Shown here in pieces: positions 1-11,302 of a stretch of 64,000 bases of DNA. The notes under the pieces were generated by a model, which saw nothing but the letters and a program-made list of their open reading frames with translations, was not told the origin of the DNA and did no database searches. The DNA lies in the NCBI GenBank assembly GCA_902635455.1, contig CACPNW010000006.1, positions 1-64,000 on the forward strand. Reading direction: 5' to 3'. How positions within the stretch are numbered: the stretch's first letter is position 1; each line of letters begins with the position of its first letter. Source of the stretch: an uncultured Alphaproteobacteria bacterium. GTDB lineage: Bacteria > Pseudomonadota > Alphaproteobacteria > HIMB59 > GCA-002718135. The position numbers and the translations under genes are program-made.

Positions 1-956
1 TTAATGCGTTATTATAAAAATAAAAAGATGATAAATTTTCTACATTAAAATCGGATAAAATAATTTTATCATGAAAGATATCATATGTAGACAAGCTATT
101 ACTTCCATCAAAATATACTAAATAATTATCAAATAGATGAATTTTATTATTTGAATAATTTATTGAACTTTTAAAATTCATATCACTAAAATTTGATAGA
201 TTTCTTGATCTAAATAATAGATCATATTCTCCAAATGATGAATTTGGTAAAATATAGTAAATAATATTATTAAATATTTTTAATAAACCCCCAGAATATT
301 GTAATAAATTTGAACCCTCGTATACTTCAGACCAATTTAATGACCCATCATTAATAGATATTGAATTTATTGAATCCTCTAATAAGAAAATTATATCATT
401 TTCATTAATCGCTAAAGGAGTGCTTAGAATTTTCTTAAAATCAGTCTCCCAAATAATTTCACCTTGACTGTTAATTAAAATTATAATTCCTGATTTAAAA
501 CCAATTATAAATTTATCCTTATATCTAGAAAATGAAGTCGGGATAATTAGATTGTTATTTTTATTGTTGAAAAGATGAATATTATTAACCATTTTTCCAC
601 CTTCTATATCAAAGATAGAAAATTTAGCTTTTGAGTCTATGCTATAAAGAAAGTTTTCAAATTTAATAACTTTAATTGGATTTAAACCATCATATTTGTT
701 CTTAAAATTATTAATTGTGAATTTTTTTGAAAGTTTTTCATTTTTTAAAAAATCTACAGAAAATGCGTTAGAATAAAAATCTTCATATAGTTGATTATTA
801 TTTAAATCATTATCAATAATTATTTGATCAACTATTTCTCTCTTATCTTTGTTGTCCTCATCAATATATATATTTTCCTTTTCAAAATTTTTACATGATA
901 AAAGCGGAATAAATAAAAATAAAAATAATAAATTATTTATAATATTGAAATTCATG
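1..956 (-). CDS. BamB-like PQQ/beta-propeller lipoprotein, partial (runs off window start)
   Basis: Own reverse-strand translation starts MNFNIINNLLFLFLFIPLLSCKNFEKEN (lipobox LLSC) and continues with propeller-like repeats (NSQGEIIWETDF..., DGSLNWSEVYEG). Adjacent to a YfgM-like gene, as is typical for bamB. No stop in window, so absent from the ORF track. Confidence 0.7.
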
Positions 957-1631
957 TATTTTTTTTATTCTTTCTTTAATTGAAGATGATGTTTCTTTAG
1001 ATTGTATAATTTCATTATAGAGAGATATAGTTTTTTCATCTTGATTGGGTGCAATATTATTTATGTCCTGTTTTGCAACAGCTAATAAGTATTTTAATTC
1101 TAATTTGATACCCCTATAATTTTCTAGATCATCATTTATATTTTCAATAAATAAATTAATTTTAGAGATAAGATTTAAATTAGATGTTTCAAATAATAAA
1201 TTAATAAAATTATAAGATGCATGAGCAGAAATTGCAGATTTGTATGTTGAATTAAGTTTTTTATTATTTATTAATTCAAAATAATTTTTTTCAGCTAAAA
1301 TTAATTCATTTTCTTTTATATTAATATTTATTATTTCTAAAAAAGACAATACTGAATAAAAGTCATTATTTTTAGAAAGATTTTCCATTATACTATAAAA
1401 TTCTTTATTGGGTTCCATCTCTTTAGATTTAAAATATGTTAAGCTATTTTTATTTATATTTTGCAAATTTATATATTTGTATGCCTGGTAACCAATAAAA
1501 ATAATAAAAATTATAAATAATCCAATTAATATAGATTTAAAATTGTCTTTTATTAATTTGTTAAATAAATAAATATAATTATTTGGTGCTATTTTATTAT
1601 TCATTATCTTTCCATTTAATTGAACATCCAA
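933..1631 (-). CDS. YfgM-like tetratricopeptide/membrane-anchored protein
   Basis: N-terminal TM segment (SILIGLFIIFIIFIGYQAYKYI) followed by helical repeats; next to the BamB-like gene. Confidence 0.6.
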   Translation of the reverse strand: MDVQLNGKIMNNKIAPNNYIYLFNKLIKDNFKSILIGLFIIFIIFIGYQAYKYINLQNINKNSLTYFKSKEMEPNKEFYSIMENLSKNNDFYSVLSFLEIININIKENELILAEKNYFELINNKKLNSTYKSAISAHASYNFINLLFETSNLNLISKINLFIENINDDLENYRGIKLELKYLLAVAKQDINNIAPNQDEKTISLYNEIIQSKETSSSIKERIKKIHEFQYYK

Positions 1632-2214
1632 AACTATTGTATTGTTTTCCTGGTGCTATATTATTTTTTTTAATCTCAATCATAGAATTGTAAAGTTCAC
1701 GCTCTATTTTTTTTTCTTTAGAGTTAATTACACCTGAATCTAATCTTCCTCTATACTGAAGAATTAGGTTCTTATCAAAACCAAAAATATCCGGAGTACA
1801 CACTGCTCCAAATTGCCTAGCTATATTTTGCGTTTCATCATATAAATAAGGGAATTTAAAATCAAATTTTTTTGCAAACTTAATCATATTTTCAAAAGAA
1901 TCTTCTGGGTATTGATTTTGGTCATTTGACATAATGCAAATAGTATTAATATTTAGTTTTTTTAATTCATTTGCTTCAAAACTTAACCTCTTAGCTATTG
2001 CAATAACATATGGGCAATGATTGCAAATAAATGCAATAACAGTACCATTTTTACCCTTTAAAACATCTAAAGAGTAGTTCCTTTTATCAATATTTAAAAG
2101 ATTAAAATTAGAGGCTTTCCATCCTAATTTATCATTCGGAGCATTTACAGACATATCTTTTTTGTTATAATAATTTAATATGAACTTAGTAGCATCAAGA
2201 AGCAACATAAACAA
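1597..2214 (-). CDS. Thioredoxin-fold / AhpC-TSA family protein
   Basis: GTVIAFICNHCPYVIAIAKRL, SNDQNQYPEDSFENM, FGAVCTPDIFGFD. Probable true start is M21 (MSVNAPNDK, ~2154). Confidence 0.75.
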   Translation of the reverse strand: MFMLLLDATKFILNYYNKKDMSVNAPNDKLGWKASNFNLLNIDKRNYSLDVLKGKNGTVIAFICNHCPYVIAIAKRLSFEANELKKLNINTICIMSNDQNQYPEDSFENMIKFAKKFDFKFPYLYDETQNIARQFGAVCTPDIFGFDKNLILQYRGRLDSGVINSKEKKIERELYNSMIEIKKNNIAPGKQYNSFGCSIKWKDNE

Positions 2215-2509
2215 TTCTAAATTGTATTTTTCTAAATCAGAACTCAGTAAAATTCTTAATTGTTATTCATTAGGAGTTTCTAAAGGTAATTGGAAAGATT
2301 ATGCTATTGATTTTAATAAAAACGAAGCAACCTTTTTTATATACAAACATTCATGGGCAACTCCTTATTGTGTTTTAATAAAGTCTAAAGAAGTTAAAAA
2401 AAGGAAAATTACTTATGGATTATCATTAAGTAATGCCAAGAAGAGTAATTTTAGTGATATAGATAAATTAATTAAATATTTAAGAAGAAAACAACTCAAA
2501 ATTATTTAA
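2180..2509 (+). CDS. DUF2794 family protein
   Basis: YFSKSELSKILNCYSLGVSKGNWKDYAIDFNKNEATFFIYKHSW resembles the alphaproteobacterial DUF2794 pattern. Confidence 0.65.
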   Translation: MNLVASRSNINNSKLYFSKSELSKILNCYSLGVSKGNWKDYAIDFNKNEATFFIYKHSWATPYCVLIKSKEVKKRKITYGLSLSNAKKSNFSDIDKLIKYLRRKQLKII

Positions 2510-2513
2510 ATTA

Positions 2514-4058
2514 TTACTCCCACTCAATAGTACCAGGTGGCTTTGATGTAAAGTCATATAATACTCTGTTAATGCCATCAATATTATTGATAATTCTGCT
2601 AGATATTTCACTTAAATCTTTTTTATTAAACATATAAAAATCAGCTGTCATGCCATCTACCGATGTTACAGCTCTTATAGAAACACAATATTTATATGTT
2701 CTTTGATCACCCATTACACCAACAGACTTAACAGGCAAAAGAATTGCAAATGCTTGCCAAATTTTATAGTATATATTTTTTTCCTTCAGATAAGATATAA
2801 AAACTTCATCAACGTCTTGAAGTAATTTTATTTTATGATAATTTATTTTCCCAGGAATTCGTATTGCTAAGCCAGGACCTGGAAAAGGATGTCTGTTAAG
2901 CAAGCTCTTACTAATATTTAATTTTTTTCCAAGTATTCTAACTTCATCTTTAAATAACTCTTTTAATGGCTCTATAACTTTTAAGTTCATTTTTTTAGGC
3001 AGTCCCCCAACATTATGGTGACTTTTAATTTTTGCAGTTGGCCCTCCGAAATAGGGAATACTTTCAATAATATCGGGATACAGTGTACCTTGGGCTAAAA
3101 AATTTATATTTTTTAATCTTTTTGACTCTTTTTCAAAAACCTCAATAAAAGTTTTTCCAATAATTTTTCTTTTCTTCTCTGGATCACTAACTTTTGAAAG
3201 TTTTTTAATAAAAAGCTTTGAAGCATTAATCTTGTAAAAATTTTTTTTAAATTTTTTCTTATAACTATTAGAAACTTCTTCTGATTCATTTTTTCTAAGA
3301 AGTCCGTGATCTACAAAAATGCAATATAAATTATTTCCAATAGCCTTATGTAATAAATATGCAGTTACAGTAGAATCAACACCACCTGATAAAGCACAAA
3401 TAACTTTATTATTTGATAATTTTCTTTTTAAATAATTAATTTTATTTTTTAAAAAATCATCTATTATAAATTTATTATTAATTCTACAAATTTTGAATAA
3501 AAAATTATTTATAATTTTTTTACCGTTAATTGTATGAAAAACTTCTGGATGAAATTGCAAACCGTATAATTTTTTATTGTCATTTTCTATAGACGAAATA
3601 ATGTTATTATTTGAGATTGATGTTATTTGAAAATCAACTGGTATTTTATCTACACTATCACCATGAGACATCCATACTTGATTATTTTTTTTTTTATAAC
3701 CTGTAAATAGTTTAGAATTTTTTATAATTGATATTTTTGCATGACCATATTCTCTTGTTTTTGAACGTTTAAGCTTTCCACCGTTTAAGTGGCAAATTAA
3801 TTGCAAGCCATAACATATTCCGAGTAAGGGAATATTTAAATTAAATATAAATTTGTTTATTTTTGGAGACTTTTTGTCCAATAATGAATTTGGCCCACCT
3901 GATAAAATAATACCATAAGGATTGACTGACTTTAAATACTTTAAATTTATTTTATTATAGGGACAAACTATACTAAACACTTTTAGTTCTCTTATTTTTC
4001 TTGCGATTAACTGTGTATACTGAGATCCATAATCAACAATTAAAATTTTTTGATCCAT
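2514..4058 (-). CDS. guaA: GMP synthase (glutamine-hydrolysing)
   Basis: GATase motif LLGICYGLQL, PP-loop ALSGGVDSTV, C-terminal KPPGTIEWE. Confidence 0.97.
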   Translation of the reverse strand: MDQKILIVDYGSQYTQLIARKIRELKVFSIVCPYNKINLKYLKSVNPYGIILSGGPNSLLDKKSPKINKFIFNLNIPLLGICYGLQLICHLNGGKLKRSKTREYGHAKISIIKNSKLFTGYKKKNNQVWMSHGDSVDKIPVDFQITSISNNNIISSIENDNKKLYGLQFHPEVFHTINGKKIINNFLFKICRINNKFIIDDFLKNKINYLKRKLSNNKVICALSGGVDSTVTAYLLHKAIGNNLYCIFVDHGLLRKNESEEVSNSYKKKFKKNFYKINASKLFIKKLSKVSDPEKKRKIIGKTFIEVFEKESKRLKNINFLAQGTLYPDIIESIPYFGGPTAKIKSHHNVGGLPKKMNLKVIEPLKELFKDEVRILGKKLNISKSLLNRHPFPGPGLAIRIPGKINYHKIKLLQDVDEVFISYLKEKNIYYKIWQAFAILLPVKSVGVMGDQRTYKYCVSIRAVTSVDGMTADFYMFNKKDLSEISSRIINNIDGINRVLYDFTSKPPGTIEWE

Positions 4059-4067
4059 ATATATACT

Positions 4068-4658
4068 CTAGATTATAAAATCTTGAGCGACAATAAATAT
4101 TTCTGAAGAATCTTTTCTAGAAGCATTAGGTTTAAAGTAGGTAACCTTTTGAAATTGAGATTTTAATTTTTCAATAATTAATTTTTCTTCTGTTCCTTTC
4201 CAAATCTTAATTACAAAATTAGTATTTTTATAGGCAATTAAATTTAACAAATCAATTATATCGTGAATATATGTAGAAATTCTAAGGTGATCGGTAGATT
4301 TATGTCCTGTTGTATTTGGGGCAATATCCGACAATATTAAATCATATTTTTTGTTCAAAGATTTATAATCAATAGTTTTAAAATCTTTTTTTATAAATTG
4401 TATATTACCATGTTTTAATTTCATTTCACTCAAATCTATTGCAGTTATTTTAGCATTAATATTACATTCTAAAATAACTTGGCACCATCCACCAGGAGAT
4501 GAACCAAATTCAATAATATTATTTGATTTTCTAATAAAATGAAATTTTTTTTCAATTTCTAATAATTTAAATGAAGCTCTTGATAAATATCCTTTATTTT
4601 GTGCTTTTATTACAAAAGGATCATTTTTTTGACGATTTAACCATTCTTTGGACTTCAT
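4068..4658 (-). CDS. rlmE: 23S rRNA (uridine-2'-O)-methyltransferase, RlmE/FtsJ
   Basis: SRASFKLLEIEKKF, EFGSSPGGWCQV, DLILSDIAPNTTGHKSTDH. Confidence 0.93.
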   Translation of the reverse strand: MKSKEWLNRQKNDPFVIKAQNKGYLSRASFKLLEIEKKFHFIRKSNNIIEFGSSPGGWCQVILECNINAKITAIDLSEMKLKHGNIQFIKKDFKTIDYKSLNKKYDLILSDIAPNTTGHKSTDHLRISTYIHDIIDLLNLIAYKNTNFVIKIWKGTEEKLIIEKLKSQFQKVTYFKPNASRKDSSEIFIVAQDFII

Positions 4659-4711
4659 TATATTGTTTTTTTAAAGAACTAATTTATATAACCTGATTAT
4701 AAAAATCATAT

Positions 4712-5938
4712 ATGAAAAGTTCAATAATTATTTCAACATTAATTTTTTTAGCTGTAATTGGTTGGATTGCATCAGGTCAGATAACTAAAGTCAATGCACA
4801 AAGCGAAAATGAAACTAAAACTTCTGAAAATCCCAACGAAGATATCAAAAATGATGGTTATAGTTCAAATAAAGCTGAAATTAAAACTTTCACATTTACA
4901 CAAATAGACCAATCGATTGAATTGCAGGGTCAAACTATTTATAATAAAAAAATTGATGTTAAATCTGAAACAACTGGAAACATAGTTAAAATTAATTTTA
5001 ACAGAGGTAATAATGTAAATAAAAATTCAGAATTAATAAAAATTTCAATGGAAAACAGAATTGAACTATTAAATAGCCGCAAAAAAGATCTTGAAAGATT
5101 AAATAAGGAATTAAAACTTAATGAAAAAAATAAAAATAATTTACTTTCTCAAAATAAGGAACTTATAAAACTTTATGAAATTGAATACGCTTCTGCAAAA
5201 CAGTTGATTGACAAGGGATTAAGTTCTAAATCTAAACTAAGCTTAGCATCATTTAATTTAGCCAATGCAAAAGCAGATCAAAAAGATATTGAAATTAAAT
5301 TTGAATCACAACTTTCAAACATTGAGTCACAAATAGCTAATGTAAAATCAGATTTAAAAAATATTGAACTTGATATTGAAAATACTAATATAACTGCGCC
5401 ATTTGATGGTATAATTTCTGAAAAAATTGTAGAAATTAGTGAATTTATAACTCCTGGAAACATACTTTTTACAATAATTGATTTGAACCCAATTAAGGTA
5501 CAAGGTTATTTATCTGAATACGATGTAAATAAAGTTCAAATAGGTACTAAAACTATAATTGAAAATAGTAATGGCGTTAAAAAAGATGGAAAAATTACAT
5601 TCATATCACCATCAGCTGAAACTAGTACAAGAACCTTTGAAATTACTATAGAAGCAGATAATTCAGATTTGTCTTTTAAAAGTGGAATAACTACAAAAAT
5701 TATAATTGAGGGTTCTGAATTAAAAGCACATAAAATACCTCCCGCTATACTAACTCTTTTAGATGATGGAACAGTAGGTGTTAAAGCTGTAGATAAAGAT
5801 AAAAAAGTTATTTTTTTCCCTACATTAACCGTGAAAGATACAGTTGATGGTATGTGGGTGACTGGTTTGCCTGATACTGTTGATTTAATTATTACTGGTC
5901 AAGAATACGTAAGTATTGGTGACAACATTTCAGACTAA
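4712..5938 (+). CDS. Efflux RND transporter periplasmic adaptor subunit
   Basis: Signal peptide, coiled coil, NITAPFDGIISEKIVEISEFITPG lipoyl/barrel motif; directly upstream of an RND permease. Confidence 0.9.
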   Translation: MKSSIIISTLIFLAVIGWIASGQITKVNAQSENETKTSENPNEDIKNDGYSSNKAEIKTFTFTQIDQSIELQGQTIYNKKIDVKSETTGNIVKINFNRGNNVNKNSELIKISMENRIELLNSRKKDLERLNKELKLNEKNKNNLLSQNKELIKLYEIEYASAKQLIDKGLSSKSKLSLASFNLANAKADQKDIEIKFESQLSNIESQIANVKSDLKNIELDIENTNITAPFDGIISEKIVEISEFITPGNILFTIIDLNPIKVQGYLSEYDVNKVQIGTKTIIENSNGVKKDGKITFISPSAETSTRTFEITIEADNSDLSFKSGITTKIIIEGSELKAHKIPPAILTLLDDGTVGVKAVDKDKKVIFFPTLTVKDTVDGMWVTGLPDTVDLIITGQEYVSIGDNISD

Positions 5939-5947
5939 TTAATTTAA

Positions 5948-8900
5948 ATGAATATAATTGATTTTGCTTTATCTCATGCAAGAGTTTTTGTTGGTATTTT
6001 ATTTTTCATTATTATATCTGGTGCAACAACTTATATTAGTATTCCTAAAGAAGCATCTCCAGACGTAAATATACCCATAATCTATATTTCACTTCATCAA
6101 AATGGAATTTCTCCAGAAGACTCAGAAAGATTACTTGTTAAGCCTGTGGAAGATGAGGTTAAAACAGTTGAGGGCGTAAAAGAAATCAGATCAACAGCTT
6201 ATGCAGGTGGTGGAAATGTCTTACTAGAATTTGATCCAGGATTTGATGCAGATAAAGCAATGGAAGATGTTAGGGCAAAAGTTGATAGAGCTAAAGGTGA
6301 GCTGCCAAGTGAAGCTGATGAACCAACAGTTAATGAAGTTAATATAAGTACCTTTCCAATACTTTTAATTTCATTAGTTGGAGATTTACCTGATAGAACT
6401 CTTCAAGATCTTGGTGAGATCTTGCAAGAAGAAATTGAAACAATTCCGAGTGTTTTAGAAGCTAAAATTGGTGGAAAAAGAAATGAACAAGTCGAAATAC
6501 TAATAAACACAACTGCATTAGAGGGCTATGATATAAATCTTCAAAATTTAATTAGTACAGTGCGTCAAAATAATATGATGATATCAGCAGGGGGGCAGGA
6601 TACTGGCGATGGAAGCTTTAGCATTAAAGTACCAGGACTTTACGAAACCATTGAAGATGTTTTAAATACTCCAATTAAAACTTTTGGAGAATCAGTTATA
6701 ACTTTTAGAGATATAGCAAAAGTAAAGAGAACTTTTGAAGATAGACAGTCATATGCGCAAGTAAATGGAAAAAATTCAATAACTATAGAAGTATCTAAAA
6801 GAATTGGTGAAAATATAATTAAAACAATTGATAGTGTAAAAGAAATAACATCTGAAACTCTAAATGATTTTCCACCTTCAGTAAAAGTTTTCTACAGTCA
6901 AGATAGATCAAAATCTATAAAGGATATGTTAAGCAGTCTTCAGAACAATGTCATTGCAGCAATTATTCTTGTTTTAATTATTATTCTTGGAGCACTTGGG
7001 GTTAGATCAGGTTTGCTAGTAGGAATTTCTATTCCTGGTTCTTTTTTATCTGGATTATTAGTTCTTTCAGTAATGGGCTTTACTATAAATATTGTTGTAT
7101 TATTTGCCCTAATTTTATCAGTTGGTTTGCTTGTGGATGGGGCGATCGTTGTAGTTGAATATGCAGACAGAAAAATTAAAGAGGGTTCAACAGTTATAGA
7201 AGCTTATGCAAATGCTTCTAAAAAAAATGTCTCTTCCAATTATTTCTTCAACTGCTACAACCTTAGCAGCTTTTTTACCATTAATTTTCTGGCCAGGACT
7301 AGCTGGGGAATTTATGAAATATCTGCCAATAACTTTAATATGTGTTCTAACATCCTCTTTATTTATGGCACTCTTATTTGTGCCAGTACTTGGTACGGTT
7401 TTAAATTCAATTTCTAGAATTTTTTTACAAATTATAATTCCTTTAATTTTTGCATTAATATTGTTTAATTTAATCTCTTTTGGTATTAAATTTATTAATA
7501 TAAGAGCATTATTTATACCTTTATTAATTTTAAAATTTTTAATCCCAATAATTGCGTATGCTTTTGTCTTTATAAAAATTATTCCAAAAATATACAAAAT
7601 AACAGAAAGAATTAATTCAAAATCATCTAAAATAAGTAACTCAGCTCTTATTTTATCATCAGAATCAAATGAATCAGTTTTGAAATTAAAAGGTTTTATA
7701 GGCTTGTATATAAAATTAATTAATAGATTGCTAAACCATCCAACAAAAGTAATTATAGCGTCATTAGTTGTTCTATTTTCAGTTATTTTTACATATACAA
7801 GACTTGGTTCAGGAGTAGAATTTTTTCCTGAGATAGAACCAGATCTTGCTAAAATTGTAGTTTATGCAAGAGGAAATCTATCTGTTGAAGAAAAAAGATC
7901 TTATGTTGAAAGAGTAGAAAATATAATTTTAGAAAAACAAAATATTAACAATGAGTTTAAAAATATTTATTCTTTAAGTGGTAATGTTACCGAACAGTCA
8001 GAGTCATCAGAAGATTTCATTGGTTCAATTAGTCTTGAATATAATGATTGGAATAAAAGAAGAAAATCTAAAGTTATATTAAATGAGATTTTAGAAGATG
8101 CTAAATCTATAAAAGGTATTAAGGTTGAAACTCGTGAAGATCAAGGGGGCCCGCCAAGAGGTAAGCCCATTAATATTAAGCTTTCAAGTTTGAATAAAGA
8201 ATTGCTAATTAAAGAATCAATAAAATTAAAAAAATTTATAGATAATTATCCTGGTTTAATGAACATTGAAGATAACTTACCAGCACCTGGTATTGAATGG
8301 GAAATAAACGTAGATAGAAAACAAGCTTCTAAATTTGGTGTAAATATTGAATCAATAGGAAATGTAATTAAATTAGCAACTAATGGTTTAAAGCTTGGTG
8401 AATATAGGCCTGATGACTCAAATAATAGTATACCACTCTACTTACGATATCCAAACGAAGGTAGAACTTTAGATGCTATTGAGAACCTTAGAATATCAAC
8501 TGAAAGTGGTCTTGTCCCTATTAGTAATTTTGTCGAAATTATTCCTAGTAATAGAACAGGTAATATTAGTAGGGTAAATTCTAAAAATTCTATTAATATT
8601 AAGGCTGATGTTGAACCTGGTATATATGGTGACTCGAAAGTTAAAGAATTAGAATTTGTTTTAGGCATAACAAAGACACCTCCTACATACAGAGGTAGGC
8701 CTATGAGCAATCTTATTAAATACGATCTCAATCCAAATGTTAAAGCAAAACTAATTGGAGAAAATGAAAATCAAAAAGAGGCGCAAAGGTTTTTGACAAA
8801 AGCTTTTGGAGTTGCGTTATTTATAATGTTAATAATTTTGCTACTTCAATTTAATAGTTTTTACAGTGGATTTTTAATACTATTTGCAGTTTTAATGTCT

Positions 8901-9341
8901 ACAGCGGGGGTTTTAATAGGTTTGATGATAACAGGGCAGGCTTTTGGTATTGTTATGACAGGTGTTGGAGTTATAGCCCTGGCTGGAATTGTGGTTAATA
9001 ATAATATTATACTTATTGATACTTATGATTTTTTAAAAACTAAATCTAGTAACATAAAAGAAGCTATAATTAAAACTGGAGCGCAGCGTTTAAGGCCCGT
9101 TCTATTAACAACAACAACTACAGTTTTAGGGCTTCTTCCAATGGTAACAATGACAAATGTTGATTTTGTAACCCGTGAAGTTACAAGAGGGTCACCAGAT
9201 ACACAATGGTGGGTAGGACTTTCAACAGCTATTGTTTTTGGTTTAATATTTGCAACAGTGCTTACGTTAATAGTTACTCCATCTGCTTTAATGTTAAGAG
9301 AAAACCTAAAAAATTGGTATAAAAATAAAGTTTCTAGATAA
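5948..9341 (+). CDS. Efflux RND transporter permease, split by a frame change at an A8 tract (ORFs 5948..7417 and 7206..9341)
   Basis: The N-terminal part ends in frame at EAYANASKK. The +1 frame continues MSLPIISSTATTLAAFLPLIFWPGLAGEFMKYLPITL, the standard RND continuation. Confidence 0.9.
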
Positions 9342-10050
9342 AATTTTTATAAACAGTATAAAATATTGTAAAAATATATAAAATCATAATTGATACCAAT
9401 GTAAGCCACAGCTTTGATATTAAAAATATACAAATAAGAATTAGTATTAGTAATATCCAAGGCTTATATTTTTCATTAAAATTTAAACTTTTGATAGAAA
9501 ATGTTGGAATTTTACTAATCATTAAAAATCCAACAATTATAATATTAATAAAGTTTAAATAACCGTTATTTAATAAAAAAAATTCATATTCAAAAAATAT
9601 AAATAAAGGAAGTAAAACTAAGCCTGCTGCAGCTGGTGAAGGAACGCCAGTAAAATAAGATTTATTATCAATAGGTTTATTTGTTATATATATATCCGCA
9701 GTAAATCTAGCTAATCTAAGTGCCGAGCATATTACAAAAAATAGTGTTGCAGCCCAACCAAGAGAGCCTAAAGAGTGTGTTGACCATAAAAATATTAATA
9801 TACTAGGTGCTACACCAAATGAAACAAAGTCACTTAATGAATCAAGTTCAGCTCCAAAATTACTATCTTTTTTTAGCTTTCTAGCAAACCACCCGTCAAA
9901 AAAATCAAAAACTGATGCTAAGAGAATTAAATAAATAGCAATTCTCCATTCATATATTAGTGAAAATCTTATTGAAGTAAGACCGCTAATAAGAGAAAAT
10001 ATCGTTACAATATTAGGAATGTACTTTACAACGTAATTATGTTTTTCCAT
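9334..10050 (-). CDS. pssA: CDP-diacylglycerol-serine O-phosphatidyltransferase
   Basis: CDP-alcohol phosphotransferase motif DFFDGWFARKLKKDSNFGAELDSLSDFVSFG; adjacent to psd. Confidence 0.93.
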   Translation of the reverse strand: MEKHNYVVKYIPNIVTIFSLISGLTSIRFSLIYEWRIAIYLILLASVFDFFDGWFARKLKKDSNFGAELDSLSDFVSFGVAPSILIFLWSTHSLGSLGWAATLFFVICSALRLARFTADIYITNKPIDNKSYFTGVPSPAAAGLVLLPLFIFFEYEFFLLNNGYLNFINIIIVGFLMISKIPTFSIKSLNFNEKYKPWILLILILICIFLISKLWLTLVSIMILYIFTIFYTVYKNFI

Positions 10051-10718
10051 TATTTTCTTGTGAAAGAAACAATCTCATTGATTTTATTTGGATTAGAAAT
10101 AATTGTCTCTCCCCCAATAACTAACTGATCTTTTGTTATCATTGGCTTATAACTTTCAGGAAGATAAATATCTACTCTGCTGCCAAATTTAATAATTCCA
10201 AATCTATCACCTTTAATTACTTCTTGATTCAAACTTAAATCACAAACAATTCTTCTAGCAATTAATCCTGCAATTTGAGAAACAACAATATGTTCTTTTT
10301 TTTCATTTTCTATTAATATTATATTTCTTTCATTTTCTTTGCTTGATTTATCTATATTTGCTCTAAAAAATTTACCAGGAATATATTTTATATCAATAAT
10401 TTTTCCTGATACTGGAATTCTGTTTACATGAACGTTATACAAATCTAAAAAAATGCTAATTTTAATAGATTTTTTTTTAATATTTAATTCCTCTGGTAAA
10501 TCAGATTCACCTATATAAACAATTTGCCCATCGGCAGGTGAAATTACAACATCATCATTTGGTATAGATCTAATTGGATCTCTAAAAAAATAAAATATAC
10601 AAATTGATAAAAAGCCTAAAAAAATACCTAAAATATTAAAAAAAGGGATAACAATTATTGTTATAATAATTGAAGAAACAAGGTATACCCATCCTTCGTT
10701 ATGTATTTTTAAATGCAT
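10050..10718 (-). CDS. psd: Phosphatidylserine decarboxylase
   Basis: VVISPADGQIVYIGE, NVHVNRIPVSGKI, and FGSRVDIYLP with the GS processing site. Confidence 0.95.
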   Translation of the reverse strand: MHLKIHNEGWVYLVSSIIITIIVIPFFNILGIFLGFLSICIFYFFRDPIRSIPNDDVVISPADGQIVYIGESDLPEELNIKKKSIKISIFLDLYNVHVNRIPVSGKIIDIKYIPGKFFRANIDKSSKENERNIILIENEKKEHIVVSQIAGLIARRIVCDLSLNQEVIKGDRFGIIKFGSRVDIYLPESYKPMITKDQLVIGGETIISNPNKINEIVSFTRK

Positions 10719-10750
10719 ATCTTTTTTAATATTTTGCTACATATATAATT

Positions 10751-11302
10751 ATGAATATAAAATCTCTAACTATTTACTGTTCTTCATCAAATAATTTACA
10801 ACCTGAATTTTATGAAATTACTGAAGAAATAACTGAGATAATAGCAAAAAACAAATATTCAATTGTTTATGGAGGTGGCAAAGTTGGATTAATGGGCATT
10901 ATTGCTAAAAAAGCTTTAAATTTAGGTATAAAAGTAACTGGAGTTATTCCTCAATTTTTGAATACTAAAGAAATAATGTTTGAAGAAATAAATAAATTAA
11001 TAATAACTAAAGATATGCATGAAAGAAAAAAACTTTTATTTGATCTAGGAGATGCTTTTATAGCTCTTCCAGGAGGTACAGGAACAATAGAAGAAATCGT
11101 AGAAATAATTTCGTGGAAGGTGTTAGGCTTACATAAGAAGCCAATTATTTTTTTTAATATAAATAATTTTTGGGATCCAATATTAAAACAGTTTAAAATA
11201 ATTAATGAATATAAATTTGGAGAAATAAATTTACAAAATATTTATCAGACTATAGACACTACTCAAGAATTAAATCATATTCTAAAATTATGGAAAAAAT
11301 AA
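10751..11302 (+). CDS. LOG family (TIGR00730) protein
   Basis: [27 protein letters not shown]. Confidence 0.92.
   Translation: MNIKSLTIYCSSSNNLQPEFYEITEEITEIIAKNKYSIVYGGGKVGLMGIIAKKALNLGIKVTGVIPQFLNTKEIMFEEINKLIITKDMHERKKLLFDLGDAFIALPGGTGTIEEIVEIISWKVLGLHKKPIIFFNINNFWDPILKQFKIINEYKFGEINLQNIYQTIDTTQELNHILKLWKK

Noticed and set aside
7187-7597. 136-aa antisense ORF over the RND frameshift region
   Set aside because: Hydrophobic low-complexity shadow of RND membrane segments.
8438-8731. 97-aa antisense ORF
   Set aside because: Complement of the RND porter-domain coding sequence; no independent support.
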